Assembly: GCF_965203655.1 (NCBI RefSeq)
Contig: NZ_CBDBDD010000009.1
Location: 998,635 to 1,062,634, forward strand
Source: Poriferisodalis sp965203655
GTDB lineage: Bacteria; Actinomycetota; Acidimicrobiia; Acidimicrobiales; Poriferisodalaceae
DNA length: 64,000 bases
Direction of reading: 5' to 3'
The notes below the pieces were generated by a model, which saw nothing but the letters and a program-made list of their open reading frames with translations, did no database searches and was not told the DNA's origin. The first letter of the stretch is position 1. The number at the start of each line of letters is the position of its first letter. Made by a program: the position numbers and the translations under genes. Shown here piece by piece: positions 36,251 through 45,335 of the stretch.

Positions 36251-37807
36251 ATGAGCTATCCCGGCACGTACTCGGCGACCGACCCCGACCGTCCCGCAGT
36301 GGTCATGGCCCGCGACGGCCAGACCCGGACGTTCAGCGAGCTCGAGGCCCGCAGCTGCCAATTCGCCCAGCTCATGTGGGCGGCAGGTTTGCGGCCCGGC
36401 GACCACGTGGCGATCTTCGCCGACAACAACATCGGCTACTTCGATGCCTACTGGGCCGCGATGCGCAGCGGCCTCTACTTCACGACGGTCAACCGCTACC
36501 TGACTGCTGAGGAGGCCGCATACATCGTGAACGACTGCGGCGCCCGGGTGCTCGTGGCCTCCCCCGCGGTCGTCGATGCGGCGACGGAGTTGCTGCCGCT
36601 CATCGGTGGTTGCGACGTCCGGCTCATGTTCGACGAGTCCGCCGATGGGTTCGACCCGTTCGAAGATGCCATCGCGGCCCATCCCGCCGAATCGCTGGCA
36701 GAACAGCCACGGGGATCGGCGATGCTGTACAGCTCTGGCACGACGGGCCGCCCCAAGGGCATCAAGCGGCCGCTGGACGGAACCTCGATTACCGACCCGG
36801 ACCTGCTCGGTGCCGGGCTGCTGGGAGGAATCTTCGGATTCGGCGAAGGCACTCGCTATCTCTCGCCTGCGCCGCTCTACCACTCTGCGCCGCTGTCGTT
36901 CACGACCGGCACGCAGTCGGTCGGCGGCACGGCGGTGGTCATGGACCGCTTCGACGCTGCCGAGGCGCTGTCGTACATCGAGCGGTACGGCATCACCCAC
37001 AGCCAGTGGGTGCCGACCATGTTCAGCCGCATGCTGAAGCTGCCCGAAGCCGAGCGCAGCCGCCATGACCTGTCCAGCCACCAGGTCGCGGTGCATGCGG
37101 CGGCACCGTGCCCCGTCGAGGTGAAGCACGAGATGATCTCGTGGTGGGGGCCGATCCTGCACGAGTACTACGCCGGCACCGAGCTGAACGGCTTCTGCTA
37201 CGTGAACTCCCAGGAGTGGCTGGAGCGGCCGGGCACGGTCGGCAAGCCGCTCATCGGCGTCATCCACATCTGCGACGACGAGGGCAACGAGCTACCCGTG
37301 GGCGAGGCCGGCACGATCTACTTCGAGCGTGAGATCCCGGCGTTCGAATACCACAACGACCCCGCCAAGACCGCCGAGTCCCGCCACGGCGCCCACCCGC
37401 TGTGGTCGACGCTGGGCGACATGGGACGGGTGGATGACGACGGCTACCTGTACCTCACCGACCGCAAGGCGTTCATGATCATCTCGGGTGGGGTCAACAT
37501 CTACCCCCAGGAGATCGAGGATCGCCTGGTGCTGCACCCCAAGGTGGCCGACGTGGCGGTGTTCGGCGTGCCCAACGAGGACTTCGGCGAGGAAGTGAAG
37601 GCGGTCGTGCAGCCCATGGCGGGCGTCGAGTCGGGCGACGCATTGGCGAGCGAGCTGCTGGCGTACGCGCGGGAGCACCTCGCGAGCTACAAGGTGCCCC
37701 GCTCGGTCGACTTCCGTGACGAGCTGCCCCGTCATCCCACCGGCAAGCTCTACAAGGGCATCCTGCGCGACGAGTACTGGGGCGACCGCAGCTCACGCAT
37801 CGTGTGA
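36251..37807 (+). CDS. Acyl-CoA synthetase (AMP-forming)
   Basis: A 518-residue adenylate-forming ligase activating a carboxylic acid to its CoA ester. P-loop-like motif MLYSSGTTGRPKGIKRP, then EYYAGTELNGFCYVN, the hinge DMGRVDDDGYLYLTDR and the C-terminal lysine motif HPTGKLYKGIL. Resembles the FadD-like enzymes for long or branched acids; substrate uncertain. Confidence 0.9.
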   Translation: MSYPGTYSATDPDRPAVVMARDGQTRTFSELEARSCQFAQLMWAAGLRPGDHVAIFADNNIGYFDAYWAAMRSGLYFTTVNRYLTAEEAAYIVNDCGARVLVASPAVVDAATELLPLIGGCDVRLMFDESADGFDPFEDAIAAHPAESLAEQPRGSAMLYSSGTTGRPKGIKRPLDGTSITDPDLLGAGLLGGIFGFGEGTRYLSPAPLYHSAPLSFTTGTQSVGGTAVVMDRFDAAEALSYIERYGITHSQWVPTMFSRMLKLPEAERSRHDLSSHQVAVHAAAPCPVEVKHEMISWWGPILHEYYAGTELNGFCYVNSQEWLERPGTVGKPLIGVIHICDDEGNELPVGEAGTIYFEREIPAFEYHNDPAKTAESRHGAHPLWSTLGDMGRVDDDGYLYLTDRKAFMIISGGVNIYPQEIEDRLVLHPKVADVAVFGVPNEDFGEEVKAVVQPMAGVESGDALASELLAYAREHLASYKVPRSVDFRDELPRHPTGKLYKGILRDEYWGDRSSRIV

Positions 37808-37826
37808 GCGCACCCGCACCCTGCCG

Positions 37827-38492
37827 CTAGAGCGCAGCCACGAACGAGGCGATCTGGTCGGCGACGGCTCGGGCGTGGCCCATCAGGAAGTGATCGCCGC
37901 CCTCGATCACCTCGAGCTGCGTGTTCGTCCAGCCCGAGGCGATCTCGGCGGCATCCGCGGGGGAGCGGAACTGGTCGTGCTGGGGCACCAGCAGCAGCTT
38001 GGGCCGCGGGTCGCTGGGCGCTGCCATGTCAGCGGTATCCACAATCCGGAGCGGCGCTGCAATGCCGATCCACGCCGACAGATCGTCGTGATCGGCCGAG
38101 AGCGAGACGTCCCCGCCGAAGGACCAGCCTGCGGAGACCACGGCGGGCGTGCCTCCATCACCGGACTGTTCAGCAGCGAGCCGCGCAGCAGCGCCGAATG
38201 CCGCCGCGGCATCGAGACGCTCTGCCTTGCCGTCGTCGTGGCTGCCCCCCGAACTGCCGGTGCCCCGGAAGTTGTACCGGAGCGCGGCGATGCCCGCTGC
38301 GGGCAGCGCCCCGAAGAGATGATCGATGAGCGGGTTCCACATGTCGCCGCCGTAGAGCGGGTGCGGGTGGGACAGCACGGCGACGGCGACGGCCTCGGCA
38401 GGCCAGCTCACCTCGGCCTCCAGCTCGGTGCCGTCGGAGGCCACCACCTCGGTCGGCTGGGGCGCTGCCGTCGAATTCGGGGTCGGATTCAT
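37827..38492 (-). CDS. Alpha/beta hydrolase
   Basis: A 221-residue small hydrolase. The oxyanion region is LSHPHPLYGGDMWN, the nucleophile elbow SAGWSFGGD with the serine, then Asp in LLVPQHDQF and His in IEGGDHFLMG. It resembles the YsgA/KanY-type hydrolases with LYRFNFRGxGxS-like segment (ALRYNFRGTGSSGG). Start ATG 38492, only 25 bp from the divergent GroES-like gene. Convergent with the synthetase. Confidence 0.85.
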   Translation of the reverse strand: MNPTPNSTAAPQPTEVVASDGTELEAEVSWPAEAVAVAVLSHPHPLYGGDMWNPLIDHLFGALPAAGIAALRYNFRGTGSSGGSHDDGKAERLDAAAAFGAAARLAAEQSGDGGTPAVVSAGWSFGGDVSLSADHDDLSAWIGIAAPLRIVDTADMAAPSDPRPKLLLVPQHDQFRSPADAAEIASGWTNTQLEVIEGGDHFLMGHARAVADQIASFVAAL

Positions 38493-38504
38493 TGCGGCGA
38501 ACGG

Positions 38505-38510
38505 TACCGT
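38505..38510 (+). promoter_or_regulatory. -10 box TACCGT, leaderless promoter
   Basis: TACCGT ends 7 nt before GTG 38518, inside the 25-bp divergent gap. Confidence 0.55.
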
Positions 38511-38517
38511 GCGGGCG

Positions 38518-38961
38518 GTGAGCGCTCCTGAGTCAGACAACGGGCAGGGCACCGGATCGGCGACGAAGTCGACTCGTTCGGCGAAGGGCTCCAAGACGGG
38601 TACCCGCAAGGCTCCCGCGCCCGTGGCCGCCGACCACGACGACGACGAGCGGCGACCGATCAAGATGCTGCACGACCGCCTGCTCGTGCGACTCCCCAAC
38701 GACGGGTCCGAGCGGCGCACCAGCGGCGGCATCCTCATCCCTGCGACGGCCCAGCAGAACAAGCGCCTCGTGTGGGGCGAAGTGGTGGGCGCAGGACCCA
38801 ACGTCCGCACCGCCCAGGAAGGCGACCGTGTGCTGTTCAGCCCCGAGGACCGCCACGAGGTCGAGGTGCACGGCGACGACTTCCTGATCCTGCGTGAGCG
38901 CGACGTTCACGCCATCGCCGCACCCCGCATCGAGCCCGGCAGCACCGGTCTGTACCTGTGA
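38518..38961 (+). CDS. GroES-like (Cpn10-domain) protein with N-terminal extension
   Basis: 147 residues. The Cpn10 fold covers about 50-138: LHDRLLVRLPNDGSERRTSGG, ILIPATAQQNKR in the place of the mobile loop, then VGAGPNVRTAQEGDRVLFSPED. The N-terminal 45 residues are Ser/Thr/Lys-rich, then an acidic DHDDDERR patch, unusual for a co-chaperonin. No groEL is adjacent. It could be a specialised co-chaperonin or a divergent paralogue. Confidence 0.72.
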   Translation: MSAPESDNGQGTGSATKSTRSAKGSKTGTRKAPAPVAADHDDDERRPIKMLHDRLLVRLPNDGSERRTSGGILIPATAQQNKRLVWGEVVGAGPNVRTAQEGDRVLFSPEDRHEVEVHGDDFLILRERDVHAIAAPRIEPGSTGLYL

Positions 38962-38999
38962 TCGGCTCAGCCTCCGGGCCTGCGCAGTGACCTGGACCC

Positions 39000-41264
39000 A
39001 TGAGCACTGAACAGACGACTACGGGCGGAACGCAGTTCCAGACCGGCGGTGGGATCACCGTCTCGCTGACGGCCTCGATGGTGGACGGCAACGCCGAGAT
39101 CGAAGACCTCGTCGACCGCCTGGATGAGTCCCGGGGCGTGCTGCTGTCGTCGAGCTACGAGTATCCCGGCCGCTACACCCGCTGGGACATGGGCTTTGCC
39201 GACCCGCCGCTGGTCATCACCAGCCGGGCGCAAGACATCTGGGTGGACGCACTGAACGAACGGGGCGCCGTGCTGCTCGAGCCGGTCCACGAGGCTCTGG
39301 CAACGCTGGGCACTGCCGCCGGCATCGTCGACCTTCACCGCGAGCCCGGCCACGCACACGGTGCGGTGGCCTGCCGGGTGGAGCGAGCCGATCGGCGTTT
39401 CGAGGAGGAAGAGCGCAGCCGTCAACCCTCCACGTTCACGGTCGTGCGTGCCCTAGTCAACCTGTTCTCGTGCGACGACCCGCACTTGGGCCTGTACGGG
39501 GCATTCGGCTACGACCTCGCATTCCAGTTCGAGCCCATCGAGCTGACGCTGCCGCGCCCGCCCGAGCAGCGCGACCTGGTGCTGTACGTGCCTGACGACC
39601 TGCTCATCGTGGACCATGAGGGCGGCATCGCCCAGCGCTTCCGCTACGAGTTCTCAGTGAGCGGTCGCACCACGGCCGGGCTGGCAGGCGGCGGCGCACG
39701 CGTGCCCTACGAGCCCGACTTCGATCTCGAGGCCAGGTGCGACCACGAGCCCGGCGGCTACGCAGCGGGCGTGCGAGCGGCTCGCGAGTACTTCGCCCGC
39801 GGCGACCTCTTCGAAGTGGTCACCAGCCAGATGTTCTCCGAACGCTGCATCGAGTCTCCCGCGGAGCTGTTCCGACGGCTCAAGGAGCAGAACCCCGCGC
39901 CGTACGGGTTCTTGATCAATCTCGGCCCGGCGTCAGCCGGGCGCGATCGACACAGCCCGGCCTCAGCCGGGCGGGATGGGCACAGTGCTGCGGGCGATTC
40001 GGGCGAATGGCTGATCGGCGCCTCGCCCGAGATGTACGTGCGGGTCGAGGGCGATCGGGTCGAGACCTGCCCGATCTCGGGCACCATCGCTCGGGGCCAG
40101 GATCCCATCGACGACGCGTCGCAGATCTTGGCGCTGCTCAACTCGGCCAAGGACGAGTCTGAGCTGACGATGTGCACCGACGTCGACCGCAACGACAAGA
40201 GCCGCATCTGCGTGCCCGGCTCGGTGAAGGTGATCGGGCGTCGCCAGATCGAGATGTACTCGCGGCTCATCCACACCGTCGACCATGTCGAAGGACGCCT
40301 TCGACATGAATTCGATGCGCTGGATGCGTTCCTGTCGCACACCTGGGCGGTGACCGTGACCGGAGCTCCCAAGACGGCGGCGATGATGTTCCTCGAGCAG
40401 CACGAACGCACTGCCCGGGCGTGGTATGGGGGCGCGGTGGGCAAAGTGGGCTTCGACGGCAGCCTCAACACCGGGCTCACGCTGCGCACAATCCGCGTCG
40501 CAGGCGGGCATGCAGAGGTGCGCGTGGGTGCCACGCTGCTGTGGGATTCCGATCCCGACGAGGAGGAATCGGAGACCGAGCTCAAGGCGTCGGCATTCCT
40601 CGACGCGATCCGGCGGCCGCGTTCGGCGCCCTCGGCGGGAGCGATTGCTTCGGCACCCAGCCAGCGGCGAGTGCTGCTGGTCGATCATCTCGACTCGTTC
40701 GTGCACACGCTGGCGAATTACCTGCGTCAGACAGGTGCCACGGTCGTGACCCGGCGGGCCGGCTTTCCTATGGAGGAGATCAGCGCCGACGAATTCGACC
40801 TCATCGTGCTGTCTCCAGGCCCGGGGCGGCCCGACGACTTCAATATCGGCCCAGTAGTGCGCGCCACGCTCGATGCAGGACTGCCGCTGTTTGGGGTGTG
40901 CCTGGGGCTGCAGGGCATCGTTGAGTACTTCGGCGGCGAATTGGGGCAGCTGGCAACGCCGATGCATGGCAAGCCATCGGCCATCCGCATCGTGGGCGGT
41001 CAGCTGCTCGACGGGCTGCCCAAGGAGTTCCGGGCCGGTCGCTACCACTCGCTGTTCGCCAGCCGCTCCGAAGTGCCCGAGGAGTTGGAGGTCACCGCTG
41101 TCAGCCTCGACGACGACATCGTGATGGCCGTGGAACACCGCGAGCTGCCGGTCGCGGCCGTGCAGTTCCACCCGGAGTCGATCATGTCGCTCGACGACGG
41201 CGTCGGACTGGCGCTGATCCGCAATGCCGTGGACCGGTTGATGCCAGGCTGGAGGAGCGGATGA
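39000..41264 (+). CDS. trpEG: Fused anthranilate synthase TrpEG
   Basis: 754 residues combining both subunits in one chain. TrpE part (about 1-535): GLYGAFGYDLAFQFEPIEL, IGASPEMYVRVEGDRVETCP, then ISGTIARG and the chorismate-site SELTMCTDVDRNDKSR. TrpG part (about 555-750): nucleophile Cys in FGVCLGLQG and His-Glu in QFHPESIM. This fused form is typical of alphaproteobacteria such as rhizobia and rarer in Actinobacteria. About 20 residues (two units of S-A-G-R-D-x-H-S-type) are encoded by a 60-bp hairpin repeat inserted in frame after FLINLG, before the conserved IGASPEM. First gene of the trp cluster. Confidence 0.93.
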   Translation: MSTEQTTTGGTQFQTGGGITVSLTASMVDGNAEIEDLVDRLDESRGVLLSSSYEYPGRYTRWDMGFADPPLVITSRAQDIWVDALNERGAVLLEPVHEALATLGTAAGIVDLHREPGHAHGAVACRVERADRRFEEEERSRQPSTFTVVRALVNLFSCDDPHLGLYGAFGYDLAFQFEPIELTLPRPPEQRDLVLYVPDDLLIVDHEGGIAQRFRYEFSVSGRTTAGLAGGGARVPYEPDFDLEARCDHEPGGYAAGVRAAREYFARGDLFEVVTSQMFSERCIESPAELFRRLKEQNPAPYGFLINLGPASAGRDRHSPASAGRDGHSAAGDSGEWLIGASPEMYVRVEGDRVETCPISGTIARGQDPIDDASQILALLNSAKDESELTMCTDVDRNDKSRICVPGSVKVIGRRQIEMYSRLIHTVDHVEGRLRHEFDALDAFLSHTWAVTVTGAPKTAAMMFLEQHERTARAWYGGAVGKVGFDGSLNTGLTLRTIRVAGGHAEVRVGATLLWDSDPDEEESETELKASAFLDAIRRPRSAPSAGAIASAPSQRRVLLVDHLDSFVHTLANYLRQTGATVVTRRAGFPMEEISADEFDLIVLSPGPGRPDDFNIGPVVRATLDAGLPLFGVCLGLQGIVEYFGGELGQLATPMHGKPSAIRIVGGQLLDGLPKEFRAGRYHSLFASRSEVPEELEVTAVSLDDDIVMAVEHRELPVAAVQFHPESIMSLDDGVGLALIRNAVDRLMPGWRSG
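39926..39985 (+). repeat. 30-bp hairpin-plus-tail repeat, two units inside trpEG
   Basis: Unit 1 (39926-39955): CCCGGC, loop GTCA, GCCGGG, tail CGCGATCGACACAG. Unit 2 (39956-39985): CCCGGC, loop CTCA, GCCGGG, tail CGGGATGGGCACAG. Same 30-nt length, hairpin-then-tail layout and near-identical tail as the copies at 12253-12329, but different, internally complementary arms. Being a multiple of three, the insertion keeps the trpEG frame. Confidence 0.85.
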
Positions 41265-42142
41265 GTATCGCGCCGTCGCTCGATCGCCTAGTCACCCTGA
41301 CCGTCCCTCGCGATGTCCTGGTGGTGAGCGGGCCCGAGGCCGCCATGTACCTCCACGGTCAGATCTCCGCCGATGTCACCTCGATGGAGATTGGCGACAG
41401 CTCGCTGTCGTTCCTGCTGGAGCCGCGCGGGCGCATCGAGACGTTCTTCGTCATCAGCCGCACCGGCCCTGACACCTATGTCGCCGACACCGAAGCGGGC
41501 TTCGGCGAAGCCATGGCCGCGTCGCTGGAGCGGTTCAAGCTGCGCACCCGTGCGGATTTCTCGTTGAGCCAGTGGCAGGCGCATGCAGTGCGCGGACCCC
41601 AGGCCGGGGAGCCGGCCGTCGGCGCTTCGAGCACCGGACCGGACAACGCCCCACAGCACGTGGTGCGGCCGCCGCACTGGCCGCTGGCCAGCGGCCACGA
41701 CTTGCTCGCGAGCCCTGGCGGGGTCGTCTCCCAATTCGGCGAAGGCGGCGAGGCCATCTCGGCCGACGAGTTCGATGCGCTGCGGATGGTCTACGGCCTG
41801 CCTGCCATGGGCACCGAGATCCAGCCGGGTGACATTCCCAATGAGACTGGTCTCGTCGAGCGAGCCGCGTCGTTCACCAAGGGCTGCTATCGGGGCCAGG
41901 AGCTGGTGGAGCGAATCGACTCGCGTACAGGCGGGCGACGGTCGGTGTGCCGGCTCCGAGCCGCTGCGCCGCTCGCTGTAGGCGACGAGCTGCGAGACAG
42001 CAGTGGCGCCTCGGTGGCCACGGTGCTGAACGCAGCGGCACTGAACGGCACGACCGTGGGATTCGCACGCTCCCGCAACGACGCGGGTGCGGTGGCATAC
42101 ACGGCCTCGGGCGGTCAGGTCCAGCTAGCGGATCTCTTCTGA
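41261..42142 (+). CDS. ygfZ: YgfZ/GcvT-like iron-sulfur-cluster factor
   Basis: 293 residues of the tetrahydrofolate-binding YgfZ family, which helps make or repair iron-sulfur enzymes. The signature KGCYRGQELVERIDSR with its conserved cysteine is present, as is the N-terminal YLHGQISADVTSM. Overlaps trpEG by ATGA. Confidence 0.88.
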   Translation: MSIAPSLDRLVTLTVPRDVLVVSGPEAAMYLHGQISADVTSMEIGDSSLSFLLEPRGRIETFFVISRTGPDTYVADTEAGFGEAMAASLERFKLRTRADFSLSQWQAHAVRGPQAGEPAVGASSTGPDNAPQHVVRPPHWPLASGHDLLASPGGVVSQFGEGGEAISADEFDALRMVYGLPAMGTEIQPGDIPNETGLVERAASFTKGCYRGQELVERIDSRTGGRRSVCRLRAAAPLAVGDELRDSSGASVATVLNAAALNGTTVGFARSRNDAGAVAYTASGGQVQLADLF

Positions 42143-42166
42143 GGGGAGTGGGATCGCCCGAGTTGA

Positions 42167-42190
42167 GTGAGCCCGCTCCCGGGCCCTCAC
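42167..42190 (+). terminator. Hairpin after ygfZ
   Basis: GTGAG-CCCG, loop CTCC, CGGG, two-base bulge, CTCAC. It is 24 bp past the ygfZ stop and has no T-run. A TACGCT box at 42194-42199 could then start the next transcript. Confidence 0.4.
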
Positions 42191-42242
42191 CGGTACGCTC
42201 GCAGGCTGTTGTCGAGTCAAATGGATCGTAGGGAGCAACGAC

Positions 42243-42557
42243 ATGGCAAAGACGGCACTGCTGGCCAAGCTGACCGCCAAAGAAGGCATGCGTGACGAGT
42301 TGCTCGCAGTGATCGCCGACATAGGCATGAGCAATGTCGCGGGCGAGCCGGGCACCGAGGTGTACGCCGCCCACAAGGACCAGAACGATGCCGACGTGGT
42401 GTGGTTCTACGAGCTGTACAGCGACCAGGATGCGCTCGCAGCCCATGGCGGCTCGGAGCAGATGAAGGTCTTCGGCCAGGCGACGCGGGAGTTCATGGCG
42501 GCCCGTCCCGAGCTCATCTTCCTCGACCCTGTCGTGGCCAAGGGACTCGATTTCTGA
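42243..42557 (+). CDS. Antibiotic-biosynthesis-monooxygenase (ABM) domain protein
   Basis: A 104-residue dimeric alpha/beta barrel subunit. MAKTALLAKLTAKEGMRDELLA, then GTEVYAAHKDQNDADVVWFYELY and HGGSEQMKVFGQA match the ABM family, which includes quinol monooxygenases and small stress proteins. GGGAG 7 nt upstream of ATG. Biological substrate unknown; its place in the trp cluster may be chance. Confidence 0.82.
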   Translation: MAKTALLAKLTAKEGMRDELLAVIADIGMSNVAGEPGTEVYAAHKDQNDADVVWFYELYSDQDALAAHGGSEQMKVFGQATREFMAARPELIFLDPVVAKGLDF

Positions 42558-42617
42558 ATCTGGCACCGCGACCCTGTGCTCGATAGGCGAGGGGTCGCCT
42601 GACCTGCCGGTAGTGAC

Positions 42618-43292
42618 ATGTTCGTAAAGATCTGTGGCGTCACGAGCGAAGAAGATGCGCTAGTCGCCGTCGGCATGGGGGCTGACGCAGTCGGCTTCAA
42701 CTTCGTGCCCGGATCGCCGCGGCAGATCTCCCCACGGCTGGCCCGGGACATCGTTCGCCGGCTGCCGGGCGGCATCATCACGGTCGGTGTCTTCCGCAAC
42801 GAGCTGCCTGAGCGGGTGGTGCAGATCATGGACGGCGCCGGCCTGCGCTTGGCCCAGTTGCATGGCAACGAGACGACGGCAGACAGCCGCTGGATCGCCG
42901 AGCGAGTGCCCGGGCTGATCAAGGCGTTTGTCGCCGGCGATCCCAATGTGGAGCGAGTGCGCGACTACGGCGCCTCGGTCTTGATGCTGGACGGTCCCGA
43001 GCCTGGCAGCGGCAACGTCTTCGACTGGCAGCAGCTCGAAGGCCGAGACCGTGGCATGAGACTGCTGCTCGCGGGCGGGCTGCGCCCGTCGAATGTGGCG
43101 GAGGCCATCAAGCTCGTGCGGCCGTGGGGCGTCGATGTGGCGTCGGGCGTCGAGTCCGAGCCGGGCCGCAAGGACGTGCTGGCGATGCGCGAGTTCGTCA
43201 CGGCGGCCAAGGAGGCCGGTGCGCTGCTCGCAGAGTCCGACGAGGCCGAGACGCCCGACGGGGATGCGCCCTACGACTGGCGCGACGACTGA
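42618..43292 (+). CDS. trpF: Phosphoribosylanthranilate isomerase TrpF
   Basis: A 224-residue barrel. VKICGVTSEEDALVAV carries the catalytic Cys and LMLDGPEPGSGNVFDW the catalytic Asp; LAGGLRPSNVAEAI and VDVASGVESEPGRKD finish the phosphate site. The acidic tail DETPDGDAPYDWRDD-like is extra. Its presence matters for the HisA/PriA question. Confidence 0.93.
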   Translation: MFVKICGVTSEEDALVAVGMGADAVGFNFVPGSPRQISPRLARDIVRRLPGGIITVGVFRNELPERVVQIMDGAGLRLAQLHGNETTADSRWIAERVPGLIKAFVAGDPNVERVRDYGASVLMLDGPEPGSGNVFDWQQLEGRDRGMRLLLAGGLRPSNVAEAIKLVRPWGVDVASGVESEPGRKDVLAMREFVTAAKEAGALLAESDEAETPDGDAPYDWRDD

Positions 43293-43303
43293 GCGGGGGC
43301 GGC

Positions 43304-44515
43304 ATGGCAGCAGAATCTGACGAGCCCGCGCCGAGTTCGAGGTCTGTCATGGGCGAGCCCACGACAGATGGGCGATTCGGCGAGTTCGGCGGCCGATTCG
43401 TGCCCGAGACGCTGGTCGCAGCGTGCGAGGAGCTCGAGGCGGCCTTCCGGGAGGCGTGGGCCGACCCGACGTTCGTGGCCGAATTCGAGACCACGCTGCG
43501 CGACTACGGGGGACGGCCCTCGCCCTTGACGGAATGCCGAAACCTGTCGAGCCAGCTCGGCGTGCGCCTGCTGGTGAAGCGCGAAGACCTCAACCACACG
43601 GGCTCGCACAAGATCAACAACGTGATCGGGCAGGCGCTGCTGGCCCAGCGCATGGGCAAGACACGTCTGGTGGCTGAGACGGGGGCTGGCCAGCACGGCG
43701 TCGCTACGGCCACCGCGGCAGCGTTGCTGGGGATGGAGTGCAAGGTCTACATGGGTGCCGTCGATGTGGACCGTCAGGCACTGAACGTGTTCCGCATGCG
43801 GCTGCTGGGATCCGAGGTGGAATCGGTGCAGTCCGGCAGCCGCACCCTCAAGGACGCCGTCAACGAGGCGCTGCGCGACTGGGTGGCCACCGTCGAGAAC
43901 ACGCACTACTGCCTCGGCTCGGTGATGGGCCCCCATCCATACCCGTGGATGGTGCGCACGTTCCACCACATCCTCGGCGACGAGGCCGCTGCGCAGTGCA
44001 AGGACCTGACCGGCTGCGATCCTGACGTGGTGGTGGCGTGCGTCGGCGGGGGCAGCAATGCTGCCGGGATCTTCTCCGGCTTCGCCGACGGCGACGCCCG
44101 GCTCGTGGGCGTCGAGCCCGCCGGTGGTGCCGCGGTCGGGCGCGGCGTGCCCGGCGTGGTGCACGGCATGACCAGCTATCTCATGCAGGACGAGGTGGGC
44201 CAGGTGATGGAGGCCGAGTCGATCTCGGCCGGGCTGGACTATCCCGGCGTCGGACCCGAGCACGCTTACTTGGCGGCGATCGGCCGTGCCGAGTACCCAA
44301 GCGTGACCGACGCCGAGGTGGTCGAGGCGTTCACGCTCATGAGCCGCGCCGAGGGCATCATCCCGGCGCTGGAATGCGCGCACGCCCTGGCATGGATCGT
44401 CCGGGCAGCGCCCGAGATCCAGGGCCAAACGGTGTTGATGAATCTCTCGGGCCGTGGCGACAAGGACGTCGACCAGATGATGGACGTGCTCGGGATGCAT
44501 GGGTTGAGCGAGTGA
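43304..44515 (+). CDS. trpB: Tryptophan synthase beta subunit TrpB
   Basis: A 403-residue PLP enzyme joining indole and serine. The PLP lysine is in HTGSHKINN; GRPSPLTECRNLS, AETGAGQHGVATATAAALLG and CVGGGSNAAGIFSGF are conserved. ATG 43304 starts 12 bp after trpF with a GCGGGGGC box. Confidence 0.95.
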   Translation: MAAESDEPAPSSRSVMGEPTTDGRFGEFGGRFVPETLVAACEELEAAFREAWADPTFVAEFETTLRDYGGRPSPLTECRNLSSQLGVRLLVKREDLNHTGSHKINNVIGQALLAQRMGKTRLVAETGAGQHGVATATAAALLGMECKVYMGAVDVDRQALNVFRMRLLGSEVESVQSGSRTLKDAVNEALRDWVATVENTHYCLGSVMGPHPYPWMVRTFHHILGDEAAAQCKDLTGCDPDVVVACVGGGSNAAGIFSGFADGDARLVGVEPAGGAAVGRGVPGVVHGMTSYLMQDEVGQVMEAESISAGLDYPGVGPEHAYLAAIGRAEYPSVTDAEVVEAFTLMSRAEGIIPALECAHALAWIVRAAPEIQGQTVLMNLSGRGDKDVDQMMDVLGMHGLSE

Positions 44516-44525
44516 GGGCGTACCT

Positions 44526-45332
44526 GTGAGCGAGGCGTCTCCCACTGGCCGGGCTGGAGCCTTCGGCGCGCTCGAGACGCACCTGCGGGCTCGGCGTAAC
44601 GGCGGCGCGAAGCTGCTCGTCCCGTACGTCACGGGCGGCTACACGGGCTGGCAACGCGCCGTGGAAGCGGCAGCCGCGGCCGGCGCCGATGCCATTGAGA
44701 TCGGCGTTCCGTTCTCCGACCCTGTGATGGACGGGCCAGTCATCCAGCAAGCCTCAACGGCCGCTCTGGCCGAGGGGGCGACACCGGCGTCGGTGCTGGA
44801 GGAAGCACGCGAGCTCGACACCGGCGTGCCGCACGCGGTGATGACCTACTACAACCTCTGCCACCACCAGGGTCATGAGCGCTTCGCTTCGGCGCTGCTC
44901 GAAGCGGGAGTCTGTGCCGCGATCCTGCCCGACCTGCCCTATGTCGAGGCGGGGCCATGGCTCGAGGCTGCGGCCGAGTCGGGCCTCGAAGCGATCCTCC
45001 TGGCAGCTCCGACGACGCCGGAGCACCGGCTCGCCGCGCTGTGCGGTGCATCCCGAGGCTTCGTCTACGCGGTCGGCCTGCTGGGCGTGACCGGCGAGCG
45101 GACAGCCCTAGCGCGTACAGCCACCGAGATCGCCGCACGTTGCCTGGCCGTCACCGACCGGCCCGTGCTCACCGGCGTCGGCATCGGCTCGCCGTCCCAG
45201 GCCGTCGAAGCGTGTGAGGTGTCCGACGGTGTCATCATCGGCTCGGCAGTCGTCCGCACCTTGATGTCCGACGGCCCCGAGGCCGTGGGCGAACTCGTGG
45301 CCTCCTACCGGACGGCGCTGGACCACGGCTGA
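44526..45332 (+). CDS. trpA: Tryptophan synthase alpha subunit TrpA
   Basis: A 268-residue barrel releasing indole. PYVTGGYTGWQRAVEAAAAAG, the catalytic Glu in IEIGVPFSDPVMDGPVIQ and Asp in AILPDLPYVE are present. GTG start 44526, 11 bp after trpB. trpC and trpD are not in the cluster. Confidence 0.95.
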   Translation: MSEASPTGRAGAFGALETHLRARRNGGAKLLVPYVTGGYTGWQRAVEAAAAAGADAIEIGVPFSDPVMDGPVIQQASTAALAEGATPASVLEEARELDTGVPHAVMTYYNLCHHQGHERFASALLEAGVCAAILPDLPYVEAGPWLEAAAESGLEAILLAAPTTPEHRLAALCGASRGFVYAVGLLGVTGERTALARTATEIAARCLAVTDRPVLTGVGIGSPSQAVEACEVSDGVIIGSAVVRTLMSDGPEAVGELVASYRTALDHG

Positions 45333-45335
45333 CCG

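Noticed and set aside
35186..37267. Very long open frame on the minus strand opposite hisF and the acyl-CoA synthetase
   Set aside because: The opposite strand encodes clear enzymes; the antisense frame has no recognisable domain and is a by-product of high GC content. The same holds for open frames at 8403-10004 (-), 1797-3266 (+) and 54378-55817 (+).
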